Of a stretch of DNA of 64,000 bases, positions 54,064-63,198 are shown one piece after another (positions within the stretch are counted from its first letter, which is position 1; each line of letters opens with the position of its first letter). The notes under the pieces were generated by a model. The model had not been told where the DNA came from. It saw nothing but the letters and a program-made list of their open reading frames with translations, and searched no databases. The translations under genes were made by a program, and so were the position numbers. Location of the stretch: the NCBI GenBank assembly GCA_902798615.1, contig CADBXL010000001.1, forward strand, positions 62,001 through 126,000, given 5' to 3'. The stretch is from an uncultured Bacteroidales bacterium (GTDB taxonomy: Bacteria; Bacteroidota; Bacteroidia; Bacteroidales; Bacteroidaceae).

Positions 54064-54948
54064 TTAAACTGTATCCATAAATCGCTGCTCCGTGCGGTTG
54101 AAAAGAATGACGGCAAAGAACATCACGATGCAAAGAGTTATGAAACTATATCCTAATGAAACAACATCGAATGTTCCTGCTCCTACAAATGTGTACTTGA
54201 ATGCCTCAAATATTGGAGTCAATGGATTGGCATTAAGATACACACGATATTGCACAGGAGCAAAACTTAATGGATATATTACAGGTGTAGCATACATCAA
54301 CAATTGTACTCCAAACGCCACGAGAAGATTCAAATCACGATACTTAGTGGTCAAGGAAGTAATTATTAATCCCCACGACATAGCATGCATTCCGACCATA
54401 AACACAAGAATCAATGGCAAAAACGCAGTAACGAGTGTACCAAGTACATATCCATAATCATTCACGAATCCCAAAGAAAGAGTGTAATCTTTAACTATCA
54501 TATAGTAAAGATATACAACTATAAACATTCCGAACTGAATAGCGAACCTAATCAAATTAGAGGTAACAGAACTCAAAGGCACTACCAATCGTGGGAAATA
54601 GACTTTACCAAACACTCCCTGATTAGCAGTAAACACATTACTACATGAGGTAAAACAGCTATTAAAATATGTCCATAGGCATACACCACAAAGATAGAAC
54701 AAAGGTTGTGGAACACCATCAGTAGAAATACCAGCCAATCCTCCAAATACAAGCATATACATGATTGTAGTCAACATTGGCTGAATAAGGTACCACAATG
54801 GTCCCATAATTGTCTGTTTATACTGAGTAATGAGATCGCGCTTCACATTCATATAGTAAAGATCACGATAACGCCAAAGACCTTTAAGGTCAACATCAAG
54901 CCATTTTTTTTTCGGCTCAATGTGAGAAATAACTTCGTTTGGATTCAT
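54064..54948 (-). CDS. wzm: ABC-2 polysaccharide exporter permease (Wzm-like)
   Basis: A 294-residue membrane protein with six hydrophobic segments: RYRDLYYMNVKRDLITQYKQTIMGPLWYLIQPMLTTIMY is the typical N-terminus of O-antigen ABC-2 permeases. It forms the inner-membrane channel for undecaprenyl-linked polysaccharide with the Wzt-like ATPase. It is the first gene of the minus-strand block after a 280-base leader with a strong hairpin. Confidence 0.9.
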   Translation of the reverse strand: MNPNEVISHIEPKKKWLDVDLKGLWRYRDLYYMNVKRDLITQYKQTIMGPLWYLIQPMLTTIMYMLVFGGLAGISTDGVPQPLFYLCGVCLWTYFNSCFTSCSNVFTANQGVFGKVYFPRLVVPLSSVTSNLIRFAIQFGMFIVVYLYYMIVKDYTLSLGFVNDYGYVLGTLVTAFLPLILVFMVGMHAMSWGLIITSLTTKYRDLNLLVAFGVQLLMYATPVIYPLSFAPVQYRVYLNANPLTPIFEAFKYTFVGAGTFDVVSLGYSFITLCIVMFFAVILFNRTEQRFMDTV

Positions 54949-55129
54949 TTATTTTTAATAATCTAATCTTATTCTATTTAAACAACTCACGAATAACTGT
55001 TAAATCTTTTTGGAAGCAAACCCTATTATAGAACGTAAACCACACATGATATCAATATAGAACGTTTTCAACCCATATATTAAGTTTCCAAATAATGCAG
55101 ACTTAGAATTAGCACCCAATTAAAATATT

Positions 55130-55157
55130 CTCTCATATAGCAATAACTATCTGAGAG
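55130..55157 (-). promoter_or_regulatory. Leader hairpin upstream of wzm (possible attenuator)
   Basis: On the minus strand CTCTCAGATAG folds on CTATATGAGAG (11 pairs with one mismatch, 6-base loop) and is followed by AATATTTTAATT. It sits about 75 bases after the -7 box and 180 before the ATG. Confidence 0.45.
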
Positions 55158-55228
55158 TTAAAAATTTACAATATCAAAATTACGAACCTGGGAATTTTTC
55201 CAAGTCTGATAATTTTCGATGATTTTTG

Positions 55229-55236
55229 CAAAGATA
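55229..55236 (-). promoter_or_regulatory. -7 promoter box of the wzm-wzt polysaccharide block
   Basis: The minus strand reads TATCTTTGCAAAAATC, matching TAnnTTTG, about 280 bases before the wzm ATG; no clear -33 box. Confidence 0.5.
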
Positions 55237-55370
55237 ATGAAAATATATGAAAATAAAAAGAGATTTTTCGTTTTTTTCTCAAATTTGGTCGAAAAGATGA
55301 CAAATCACATTAGTATTTACTAAATACAAGTTAAAACATACAGCAAAATGTATCTTTTCGGCAGAATGAG

Positions 55371-56513
55371 TTAATACTCTATATAAGTATTCCATCCGTT
55401 CACGACTTCCACCACATACTCGATTTGTTCCTTAGTCATACAAGGACTTATAGGAAGACTTAATTCCTCATCTGCAAGACGCTCCGTGACAGGGAGTGAA
55501 AGTCGTGGTGTATTCCAAACAGCCTTGTCATAACACTCCTGCTTATGTGGAGCAATAGGATAATGACATATCGTGTCTATATTATGTTCTGCAAGATAAT
55601 CATGAAGAATATTACGATTTTCTTTTCCTGAAACCATAATCGGGAAAATATGATACACGTTTTTTTCGTTAGGAAGATGTTTAGGAAGCGTAATAAGCGG
55701 ATGTTGTAGATACTCGTAATAATATGCCGCAACGTGCTGACGCAAAGCATTATCATCATCAAGATGGCGTAGTTTTACATCAAGAATTGCAGCCTGAAGT
55801 TCATCAAGGCGGGAGTTCCGTCCTTCGTATTTAAACACATACTTCTTATTAGAACCATAGTTAGCCAGAGTACGAATTGTATCAGCAAGAACAGAATCGT
55901 TTGTAGTTACAGCTCCACCATCACCAAGAGCACCAAGATTCTTACCTGGATAGAATGAATGTCCTGCAGCATCACCTATACTTCCAGTCCTTCTACCATC
56001 GAAAGATTTACAACCATGACTCTGGGCACAATCCTCAACAAGTTTAAGGTTGTATTTCTCGCATATTTTTTCAATCTTCTCAGTATATGCATTTCGACCA
56101 TAGAGATGAACTATTACTAGAGCCTTTGTTTTCGGAGTAATCTTATCCTCAATAAGGGAATCGTCAATCTCCAACGTATTTGGATCTGGTTCTATCAGTA
56201 TTGGTACAAGACCATTCTCTGTGATAGAAAGAATTGTAGCTATATAGGTATTTGCTGGCACTATGACCTCGTCACCAGGATTCAGAATCCCCAATTCAAT
56301 ATATGCGCGGAAAATAAGGATAAGAGCATCAAGTCCATTAGCACAACCAACGCAATAATTAGTACCAATGTACTTTGCATAATGCTGTTCAAAGACAGCA
56401 TTCTCTTTGCCTTGGAGATACCAACCCGAATCCACAACACGAAGTACAACTTCATGCAACTCTGATTTGTATTTCTCGGAAATATCATGAAGGGAAAGAA
56501 AAGGTACTTTCAT
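55371..56513 (-). CDS. DegT/DnrJ/EryC1/StrS aminotransferase (sugar 3-ketotransaminase-like)
   Basis: A 380-residue PLP enzyme of the sugar aminotransferase family: [71 protein letters not shown] and the PLP-lysine region [17 protein letters not shown]. It resembles FdtB/QdtB-like dTDP-3-keto-6-deoxyhexose transaminases, which make 3-amino-3,6-dideoxy sugars. The dehydratase, isomerase and acyltransferase expected in such a pathway are not in the window, so the sugar is a guess. Confidence 0.85.
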   Translation of the reverse strand: MKVPFLSLHDISEKYKSELHEVVLRVVDSGWYLQGKENAVFEQHYAKYIGTNYCVGCANGLDALILIFRAYIELGILNPGDEVIVPANTYIATILSITENGLVPILIEPDPNTLEIDDSLIEDKITPKTKALVIVHLYGRNAYTEKIEKICEKYNLKLVEDCAQSHGCKSFDGRRTGSIGDAAGHSFYPGKNLGALGDGGAVTTNDSVLADTIRTLANYGSNKKYVFKYEGRNSRLDELQAAILDVKLRHLDDDNALRQHVAAYYYEYLQHPLITLPKHLPNEKNVYHIFPIMVSGKENRNILHDYLAEHNIDTICHYPIAPHKQECYDKAVWNTPRLSLPVTERLADEELSLPISPCMTKEQIEYVVEVVNGWNTYIEY

Positions 56514-56625
56514 TGGAATTTACCATTATAATGTACAATTTATCTAAAGCATTGAAGCATAAAATAATCTCTCACTCTTTGGAGTGCATTACAAAAACAT
56601 ATCATATGCATATGAGAGAGGAGTA

Positions 56626-57600
56626 TTATGCTTTTTCTGATGGTGCTAATATCTGTGCCATTATCGTTCCTGATATAGAATGCCAAGCACAACTTACGGC
56701 ACATGGAATAACGGCGAGCGGACAACTGACAATGAAGAACTCAGATGCAAGAACAGTAGCAAGACCTGCATTCTGCATACCTACCTCTATGGAGATGGTA
56801 CGGTTCTTTGCAGCAGAGAAATGAAACATCTTACCAACGCTATATCCAAGGATATACCCCAGTCCATTATGGAAGAACACAACGGTCAAAACAATTAAGA
56901 AGAAAGTCATACCCTCCATCAAGAGTTTGTCATGAACAGCAGAAACAACACCGCCCACAATACAAGCAAGCCCAATAACACTAAATGCAGGCATTACCGA
57001 CTGTGCCTTGCGAAATGCATCGTTCTTCCCCATGAAAAGGTTACAAAAGAAGCCAATAGTAACAGGCAGAAGTGTTACAAGAAGTATGTTACGGAACATA
57101 CCAAGGGCATCTACCTCAACTTTCTCTCCCGCTAGCCATAGTACAAGTAAGGGAGTAACTACAGGTGCGAGCAACGTACTTGCAGTAGTCATACCAACTG
57201 AGAATGCTACATCTCCCTTGCACAAATACGACATAATATTACTTGATACGCCTCCAGGACAACATCCCACAAGGATTATGCCTACAATTACAGGTTTCGG
57301 AATCTCTATACCAATATACCCTACCCCAACGGTCAGTGACCATGCAATAAGCGGCATAAGCGAGAACTGAGCGCAAGTACCAATGAGAATATCCCATGGA
57401 CGAGCAGCAAGAATTCGCATATCATCAAGGGTGAGGGTAAGTCCCATTGTGAGCATAATGAAACCAAGGATCAATGACTGGATATCACCATGTACCCATG
57501 AGAACAGTACAGGGAAGAAGAATGTAACTACCGCAACAGCTATGATGAAATAGCTGGTGTATGTAGAGAGAAAACGAGAGAGAATAAGTAGTATCTTCAT
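56626..57600 (-). CDS. Bile acid:sodium symporter (BASS) family transporter
   Basis: A 324-residue membrane protein with nine or ten hydrophobic segments and the BASS landmarks: GFIMLTMGLTLTLDDM, VGIILVGCCPGGVSSNIMSYLCKGD (the crossed-helix sodium site) and ISIEVGMQNAGLATVLAS. It would move an organic anion with sodium across the inner membrane; substrate unknown. It follows the pectinesterase gene by 13 bases, so it may serve uptake of a breakdown product (inference). Confidence 0.87.
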   Translation of the reverse strand: MKILLILSRFLSTYTSYFIIAVAVVTFFFPVLFSWVHGDIQSLILGFIMLTMGLTLTLDDMRILAARPWDILIGTCAQFSLMPLIAWSLTVGVGYIGIEIPKPVIVGIILVGCCPGGVSSNIMSYLCKGDVAFSVGMTTASTLLAPVVTPLLVLWLAGEKVEVDALGMFRNILLVTLLPVTIGFFCNLFMGKNDAFRKAQSVMPAFSVIGLACIVGGVVSAVHDKLLMEGMTFFLIVLTVVFFHNGLGYILGYSVGKMFHFSAAKNRTISIEVGMQNAGLATVLASEFFIVSCPLAVIPCAVSCAWHSISGTIMAQILAPSEKA

Positions 57601-57613
57601 AAATACCTCCTTG

Positions 57614-58621
57614 TTAATTTAAAATATCCACAAAACCAAGCACTTTATCAACTGTGATTCCTTTTGCTTCGGCTTCGGTAAACTGGCGAGACCAAGAAAC
57701 GCGTTGCGAAATGTCTATAACAGCAGACTTACCACCACCAATACCGTCATCAACAACGTGGTTGTTGTATTCTGCATAGCGAATGCGATCGTGAGGTTTC
57801 TTCCAATCATGCCAACCTTCTGGGCGAATGCCTTTGGCAGGAAAAGTACAGTTCATAAAGACGGTATAGGCATAGTCACGCCACGGACGACCGAGATACA
57901 CCTTATTTACATTAGGAGCAATAGTGATAGTGCAGTTGTTAAACACATAACCATACTCTACACTCCTCGGAGTAGAAGCTGCCGTTATGTATGAATCTGC
58001 CTTGCAATGTATAGTACATTTCTCAAACCATGCCGTGGATGGGCCAAAGATAAAATCGGTGGTGCCTTCTATATAACAGTCGGCAAATAAGAGGTGCGTG
58101 TTGGCTGCCCCTGTATATACCGTATCCTGATGGCCGAGAAAACGACAGTTGAAAAATTGAAGGCGATCACCCTCGGTATGTAGAGCAACGGCCTGTCCTA
58201 ATCGGGCCGAGTTGTTCTCTATAGTGATATTTGAGAGTGTGATATCAGAACCTTCTATCTTAAGGGTGTATGTACGAAACGTCCCGATAGGCGCCAACTT
58301 GCCAGGAATAATGTCAGGCGATGTTATATTAGCATGGTCATCGTAAGTTATGATGGTATTGTCACGATCCTCACCACATATCTCAATATTGGTAAGCCAT
58401 GAGGGTATTACAAGTTTTTCCTTATATATACCTTTCTTTACGAAAATCACCTTATGATATTCCATAAAAGCACGACATACCTCTATTGCCTCATTCACAG
58501 TGCGAAACTCACCCGTTCCATCACGAGCTACGAAGATGGTATCTGGTGAGTCGTAGGATTTTGCCATCCCCATAAAGGAAATGAAAAGCGAAAAATACAA
58601 AATGGAAATTGAACGCAACAT
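57614..58621 (-). CDS. Pectinesterase (carbohydrate esterase family 8)
   Basis: A 335-residue secreted protein: signal peptide MLRSISILYFSLFISFMGMAKS, then a right-handed beta-helix with the CE8 motifs GIYKEKL, GQAVALHTEGD, GHQDTVYTG, GTTDFIFG (catalytic Asp) and YLGRPWRDYAY. It removes methyl esters from pectin, making it accessible to lyases. The ATG at 58621 is preferred to TTG at 58627. It follows the Rel gene by 13 bases, an unusual neighbour for a pectin gene; no other pectin genes are in view. Confidence 0.9.
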   Translation of the reverse strand: MLRSISILYFSLFISFMGMAKSYDSPDTIFVARDGTGEFRTVNEAIEVCRAFMEYHKVIFVKKGIYKEKLVIPSWLTNIEICGEDRDNTIITYDDHANITSPDIIPGKLAPIGTFRTYTLKIEGSDITLSNITIENNSARLGQAVALHTEGDRLQFFNCRFLGHQDTVYTGAANTHLLFADCYIEGTTDFIFGPSTAWFEKCTIHCKADSYITAASTPRSVEYGYVFNNCTITIAPNVNKVYLGRPWRDYAYTVFMNCTFPAKGIRPEGWHDWKKPHDRIRYAEYNNHVVDDGIGGGKSAVIDISQRVSWSRQFTEAEAKGITVDKVLGFVDILN

Positions 58622-58634
58622 AACCAATTATGTT

Positions 58635-60872
58635 TTAATACTCTCGAATAACCGTAGTAAGATCTGGTATTTGCTTGAGTGCATCAATAATACCTGTAAG
58701 TTCCTCACGATCATGAACTCGCATCTCAATTCGTCCCTCAAATATTCCCTTGTCGGAAGAAATGGAGAGTTTATGAATATTAATATCCATCTGATCGGCA
58801 ATAACGAGTGCCACATCACGAGCAATACCCTTACGGTCAATACCCTTAATGACAATTACAGCATCGAAGAGGAGGTCATCATTATCGTTACGCATATTCC
58901 ATCTCACAGCAAGTATGCGGTGCGGATAAGTATTGCGAAGACGATTCACAACCTGACAAGAGCGATGGTGCAACTCTATATGGTCATTGCCATCTATATA
59001 TCCTATGACATCATCGCCTGGGATAGGATGACAACATTCATGGGAGAAGACATACTTGTTGATGTTATCCTCAGAGATAACACATGCACGATCCTTGTCA
59101 AAGCCGTCTTGAACAATAAGGAATTCGTCAGCATCGTCATTATCTTTCTTTGACTTGAGGAACGGAACAAAACGACGCCAACGTCCTTTCTTCTTGTCCT
59201 TCTTAACCATACCGAGGATATGGTCGAGATCCTTTTCTGAAAGGGTTATGGTGCCATTACCAATGTCAAGCAACAGGTGCTCCTGTTTCTCCATTCCATG
59301 CGCTTCACAGAGAGAACGAATTGTAGATGTGGTAAGGTTGAGATCATGCGATTTTAACCATTCACGTAACATCTCAAGTCCTTTCTGCTGTATGTCGCGA
59401 TTCGCACGACGTAGTTGTGTCTGAATCTTGTTGCGCGCCTTTGCAGTAGTGACGAATGATAGCCAATCTGGCTGTACGTGCTGCGAGTTGGAGGTGATAA
59501 TCTCAACCTGATCCCCACCCTGAAGAACATGACTCAAAGGTACGAGTTTATGATTTACCTTTGCACCAATACAATGTGCCCCAAGAAAGGTATGTATATA
59601 AAAGGCGAAGTCAAGCGCCGTAGCTCCAGAAGGAAGAGTGATGATTTCCCCCTTAGGAGAGAATACAAAGATTTCAGAAGCAAAGAGATTGAGCTTGATA
59701 GCATCAAGAAAGTCCATAGCATCTGGCTGTGGATCATCTAGGATTTCCTTGATAGTACAGAGCCAATCGTTGAGTTCTCCTTCATTATTAGGCTCATCGG
59801 TACCTTCCTTATACTTCCAATGGGCAGCAAAGCCCTGTTCGGCAATCTCGTCCATACGCTTTGAACGAATCTGCGTCTCTATCCATCTACCCTGATTACT
59901 CATGAGAGTAACATGGAGTGCCTGATATCCATTAGCCTTAGGGTGAGAGAGCCAGTCACGCAAGCGGTCTGGGTGTGACTTATACAACTTCGTTATAGCC
60001 ACATATATACGGAAACATTCATTTACTTCCTCGTCTTCTGAAGGTGACTCGAATATGATACGAACAGCTAGAATGTCATAGATTTCATCGAAAGAAACAT
60101 GTTTGTTACGCATCTTATTCCAAATAGAATAAGGCGACTTGACACGCATCTTGATGACATACTTACACCCCATAGCATCGAGGGCTTCACGTATTGGAGT
60201 AGTGAACTTGGCAAAAAGCTCGTCACGCTGTTCTTGCGTATGGGCGAGTTTCTTGCATATGTTTTCGTATGAATCAGGATGCTCATAGCGGAAAGCCAGA
60301 TCTTCAAGTTCCGTCTTTATCTTATTGAGACCAAGACGATTTGCCAATGGAGCATAGAGATATAATGTCTCGCCTGCCACCTTCGTTTTCTTTCCATCGG
60401 AAAGATTGTCGAGAGTGCGCATATTCTGTAGGCGATCGCAAATCTTAATCAAGATGACACGAATGTCATCCGACATAGTAAGGAGCAACTTCTTGAAGTT
60501 CTCTGCCTGTTCTGAAGCCTGATCACCGAAGATACCGCCTGATATCTTTGTAAGACCATCGACAATCTGCGCTATCTTTGCTCCAAATATGTTCTCTATA
60601 TCCTCAACAGTATAGTCTGTGTTCTCTATGATATCATGCAACAAAGCTGCACAGATAGATGTAGAGCCTAGGCCCATCTCTCGCGATGCAATAAGCGCAA
60701 CTTCAATTGGATGTATGATATATGGCTCACCATTCGGACGGCTCACCCCTTCGTGGGCACGACAGGCGAAATTGTAAGCCTTCTGTATTACATCCACCTT
60801 CTTGCGATGCGGACTGGCAAGATAGGAGTCTATAAGTTCCTGATATAATTGTTCTGCTTGTTTTTCCTGCAT
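58635..60872 (-). CDS. rel: RelA/SpoT family (p)ppGpp synthetase/hydrolase
   Basis: A 745-residue bifunctional-type protein: HD domain (about 30-190; ALLHDIIENTDYT), synthetase domain (about 220-350; RVKSPYSIWNKMRNK and DEIYDILAVRIIFES), TGS domain (about 400-460; IFVFSPKGEIITLPSGATALDFAF), a helical linker and a C-terminal ACT domain (VIKGIDRKGIARDVALVIADQ). It sets the (p)ppGpp level in starvation. The hydrolase motif reads His79-Asp80 ... Glu83-Asn84 where most bifunctional enzymes have Glu-Asp. Confidence 0.92.
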   Translation of the reverse strand: MQEKQAEQLYQELIDSYLASPHRKKVDVIQKAYNFACRAHEGVSRPNGEPYIIHPIEVALIASREMGLGSTSICAALLHDIIENTDYTVEDIENIFGAKIAQIVDGLTKISGGIFGDQASEQAENFKKLLLTMSDDIRVILIKICDRLQNMRTLDNLSDGKKTKVAGETLYLYAPLANRLGLNKIKTELEDLAFRYEHPDSYENICKKLAHTQEQRDELFAKFTTPIREALDAMGCKYVIKMRVKSPYSIWNKMRNKHVSFDEIYDILAVRIIFESPSEDEEVNECFRIYVAITKLYKSHPDRLRDWLSHPKANGYQALHVTLMSNQGRWIETQIRSKRMDEIAEQGFAAHWKYKEGTDEPNNEGELNDWLCTIKEILDDPQPDAMDFLDAIKLNLFASEIFVFSPKGEIITLPSGATALDFAFYIHTFLGAHCIGAKVNHKLVPLSHVLQGGDQVEIITSNSQHVQPDWLSFVTTAKARNKIQTQLRRANRDIQQKGLEMLREWLKSHDLNLTTSTIRSLCEAHGMEKQEHLLLDIGNGTITLSEKDLDHILGMVKKDKKKGRWRRFVPFLKSKKDNDDADEFLIVQDGFDKDRACVISEDNINKYVFSHECCHPIPGDDVIGYIDGNDHIELHHRSCQVVNRLRNTYPHRILAVRWNMRNDNDDLLFDAVIVIKGIDRKGIARDVALVIADQMDINIHKLSISSDKGIFEGRIEMRVHDREELTGIIDALKQIPDLTTVIREY

Positions 60873-60939
60873 AATAGATGGAGTTAGTATTTAAGGTAAA
60901 TAAAAATATAGAAAATAAAGGGTTGGTAATCCATGTGGA

Positions 60940-62307
60940 TTACCTAACCCTAATCTGCTTTCCGGCACGGATAGAAGAACCGGATATTCTATTGAGTTTC
61001 TTAAGCTTAGCCACAGTTGTGTGGTTTCTCTTAGCGATTTCAGAGAGAGTATCACCATTTCTTATAGTGACATTTCTACCTCCACGCGCACGTCTCGCCC
61101 TGGCCTTACGACTGGCACGAGCACTATGACGTGCCGCACGCTGACTAACGGATGGCGCACGATAGATTGGGGCATCATCGTTAACAGCAACCTCTGCACG
61201 CTTCAAAAGCTGATCTGCATTATAGGCATAGACAGAATCCTCCTTCTCAATAAACGAATTAATGTACTCTATTGGCAAACGGAGGTCGGTCGGCTCACTA
61301 TAGCCTGTCACAACGTCACGACGATATTGCGGATTGAGTGAGCGAAGCTGCTCTTTACTTATACCTATGACATTTGAAAGTTGTTCGAAATGTACATCAC
61401 GATATAGCATAACAGTATCAGTCTGTACAGGAAGCTTTGTAAGCATCGGACAGATATTATGCTCGCAATAATAGTTCATGATATAGTTAGCTGCGATGAA
61501 CGCAGGAACATAACCACGAGTCTCATTAGGAAGATATGGATATATCTGCCAATAGTCACGCACACCTCCAGCACGACGAATAGCCTTGTTGATATTCTCA
61601 GGGCCGTAGTTATAGGCTGCAATAACGAGATTCCAGTCTCCAAATATCTTATACAAGTCTGAGAGATAATGAGCCGCTGCATATGAAGATTTCACAGGAT
61701 CACGACGCTCATCAATCATGGTTGTAATACGCAATCCATAGCGTTTTCCCGTTGCCACCATAAACTGCCAGAGTCCTGTAGCACCAACGCGAGACACGGC
61801 ATTAGGATTCAATGCCGACTCTATGACAGGGAGATATTTAAGTTCGAGAGGTATTCCATAAACCTCAAGAGCCTGCTCAAAGATTGGCATATAGAAATTG
61901 CTTGCACCAAGCATATAGCCAACAGAGCGACGCAGACGAGTTGAGTATCTGTCTATGAATTTCTGCACAACATCGTTCCATGGCATTTCCATAGCTGTAG
62001 GAAGACGCTTGAGACGGTCCTTGTACACCTCAATATCATATACAGGATTCACATCACGCATCTGACATGATGTATCAGCCATGAGATATGTCTTTGCATT
62101 GTACTGCTGGACGAGGGAATCTAGTTCGAGGAGCATTCCTTCAGGAACTTCTATTATTTCCTCATCACCATTATCCTTGCCGATAACGATTTCCTCGTCA
62201 TCGTAGTTATATGTTTCTGTCGTAGTTACGTTAACATCCTGCGCATACAGGGATACTATGTTGCCGAAAAAGAGGGCAAGCGAGAGAATTGTATTTCTTT
62301 TATTCAT
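60940..62307 (-). CDS. mltD: LysM-containing lytic murein transglycosylase (MltD-like)
   Basis: A 455-residue envelope protein: signal peptide (MNKRNTILSLALFFGNIVSLYAQ), an SLT domain (about 105-265) with the catalytic-Glu region KYLPVIESALNPNAVSRVGATGLWQFM and AYNYGPENI, and one C-terminal LysM repeat (IRNGDTLSEIAKRNHTTVAK). MltD of E. coli has two or more LysM repeats, so this is a short form. It cuts the glycan strand of peptidoglycan. The ATG at 62307 is preferred to TTG at 62316. Confidence 0.9.
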   Translation of the reverse strand: MNKRNTILSLALFFGNIVSLYAQDVNVTTTETYNYDDEEIVIGKDNGDEEIIEVPEGMLLELDSLVQQYNAKTYLMADTSCQMRDVNPVYDIEVYKDRLKRLPTAMEMPWNDVVQKFIDRYSTRLRRSVGYMLGASNFYMPIFEQALEVYGIPLELKYLPVIESALNPNAVSRVGATGLWQFMVATGKRYGLRITTMIDERRDPVKSSYAAAHYLSDLYKIFGDWNLVIAAYNYGPENINKAIRRAGGVRDYWQIYPYLPNETRGYVPAFIAANYIMNYYCEHNICPMLTKLPVQTDTVMLYRDVHFEQLSNVIGISKEQLRSLNPQYRRDVVTGYSEPTDLRLPIEYINSFIEKEDSVYAYNADQLLKRAEVAVNDDAPIYRAPSVSQRAARHSARASRKARARRARGGRNVTIRNGDTLSEIAKRNHTTVAKLKKLNRISGSSIRAGKQIRVR

Positions 62308-62356
62308 AATTATCAATAGTTAAACTTGGCACGAAAACACCAAGGACCATAGAAGG

Positions 62357-63094
62357 TCAGAAAGTAAGAGAAGCATTAACACCTATTCCTATGGTAGAAA
62401 ATGGATTTGTTTCCATTTTTCTCAAAGACTCGGTCTTTGAATTCCCCACAAAACCTGGCTCCACATGCAGAGAGAGATCATCTGATATGTCAAACTCTGA
62501 TAATGAAGCGTCAACATAGGCATCAATGATACTGAGACCATATACTCCCAGCATACAGAAGAAACTTAGATCACGCCAACGACGGAAACGGTCTTTACGT
62601 GACTTGAACGTTGTCTTCCACCGCTCTAAATTACTATCATCGAGTGTTCTGCCAAACTTGAAAAAGCTTTCATAACTCTTGGTATTCGGATCATTATCCG
62701 AAATATCTATATAGGCTCTCGAATAATCGCTATACATCTGGTTATTCCAGCGCATGGCATATGCACAGCCTACGAATCCTCCATAGATTATTGGTAGTTT
62801 CCAATATTTACGGTTGTAAATCTGGCCGGCACCAGGAAGAACTATTGCGAGCCACATAGCACGCTTGGGGTCCGGTTTCCACGTAGCCCAATCACGTTTT
62901 GCCTTCTTCCCTGCCATCTTGAGAGCCATAACAGAGTCGGCAGGAGTAAGATTTTTTACGACTTGCTTCCCGTCAACCAACTCAGGATTAGCCGGATTTA
63001 CGGCATCTGAATCATTCTGGGCATACGCAACAATGGCAGAGAACCATAAGCTCACTACCATTACCATAAAGCGATATTTTATATTTATTTGCAA
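62357..63094 (-). CDS. DUF5683 domain membrane protein
   Basis: A 245-residue protein with an N-terminal signal or membrane helix ending in VAYAQND and a core KRAMWLAIVLPGAGQIYNRKYWKLPIIYGGFVGCAYAM typical of DUF5683, a Bacteroidota family of unknown role. It stands between ParB and the transglycosylase, an order common in Bacteroidales and suggestive of an envelope or division link. The start is TTG at 63094; the ATG at 63067 is possible but would remove the basic part of the signal peptide. Confidence 0.8.
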   Translation of the reverse strand: MQINIKYRFMVMVVSLWFSAIVAYAQNDSDAVNPANPELVDGKQVVKNLTPADSVMALKMAGKKAKRDWATWKPDPKRAMWLAIVLPGAGQIYNRKYWKLPIIYGGFVGCAYAMRWNNQMYSDYSRAYIDISDNDPNTKSYESFFKFGRTLDDSNLERWKTTFKSRKDRFRRWRDLSFFCMLGVYGLSIIDAYVDASLSEFDISDDLSLHVEPGFVGNSKTESLRKMETNPFSTIGIGVNASLTF

Positions 63095-63198
63095 TTAATC
63101 GTCTAAGCAAACCTACCACAAAGGAAGGATGTCTGTCGTATTTCCCAATCCATAATCTGAAATACTGAGCATTCCCGATATTGAACTGGGGACTTTTT

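Larger units (their letters stand above)
54949..55370. other. 422-bp intergenic region: leader and promoter of the wzm-wzt block
   Basis: No gene. It holds a minus -7 box at 55229-55236 and a hairpin at 55130-55157 in the transcribed leader of wzm. The rest is AT-rich without recognisable signals. Confidence 0.6.
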
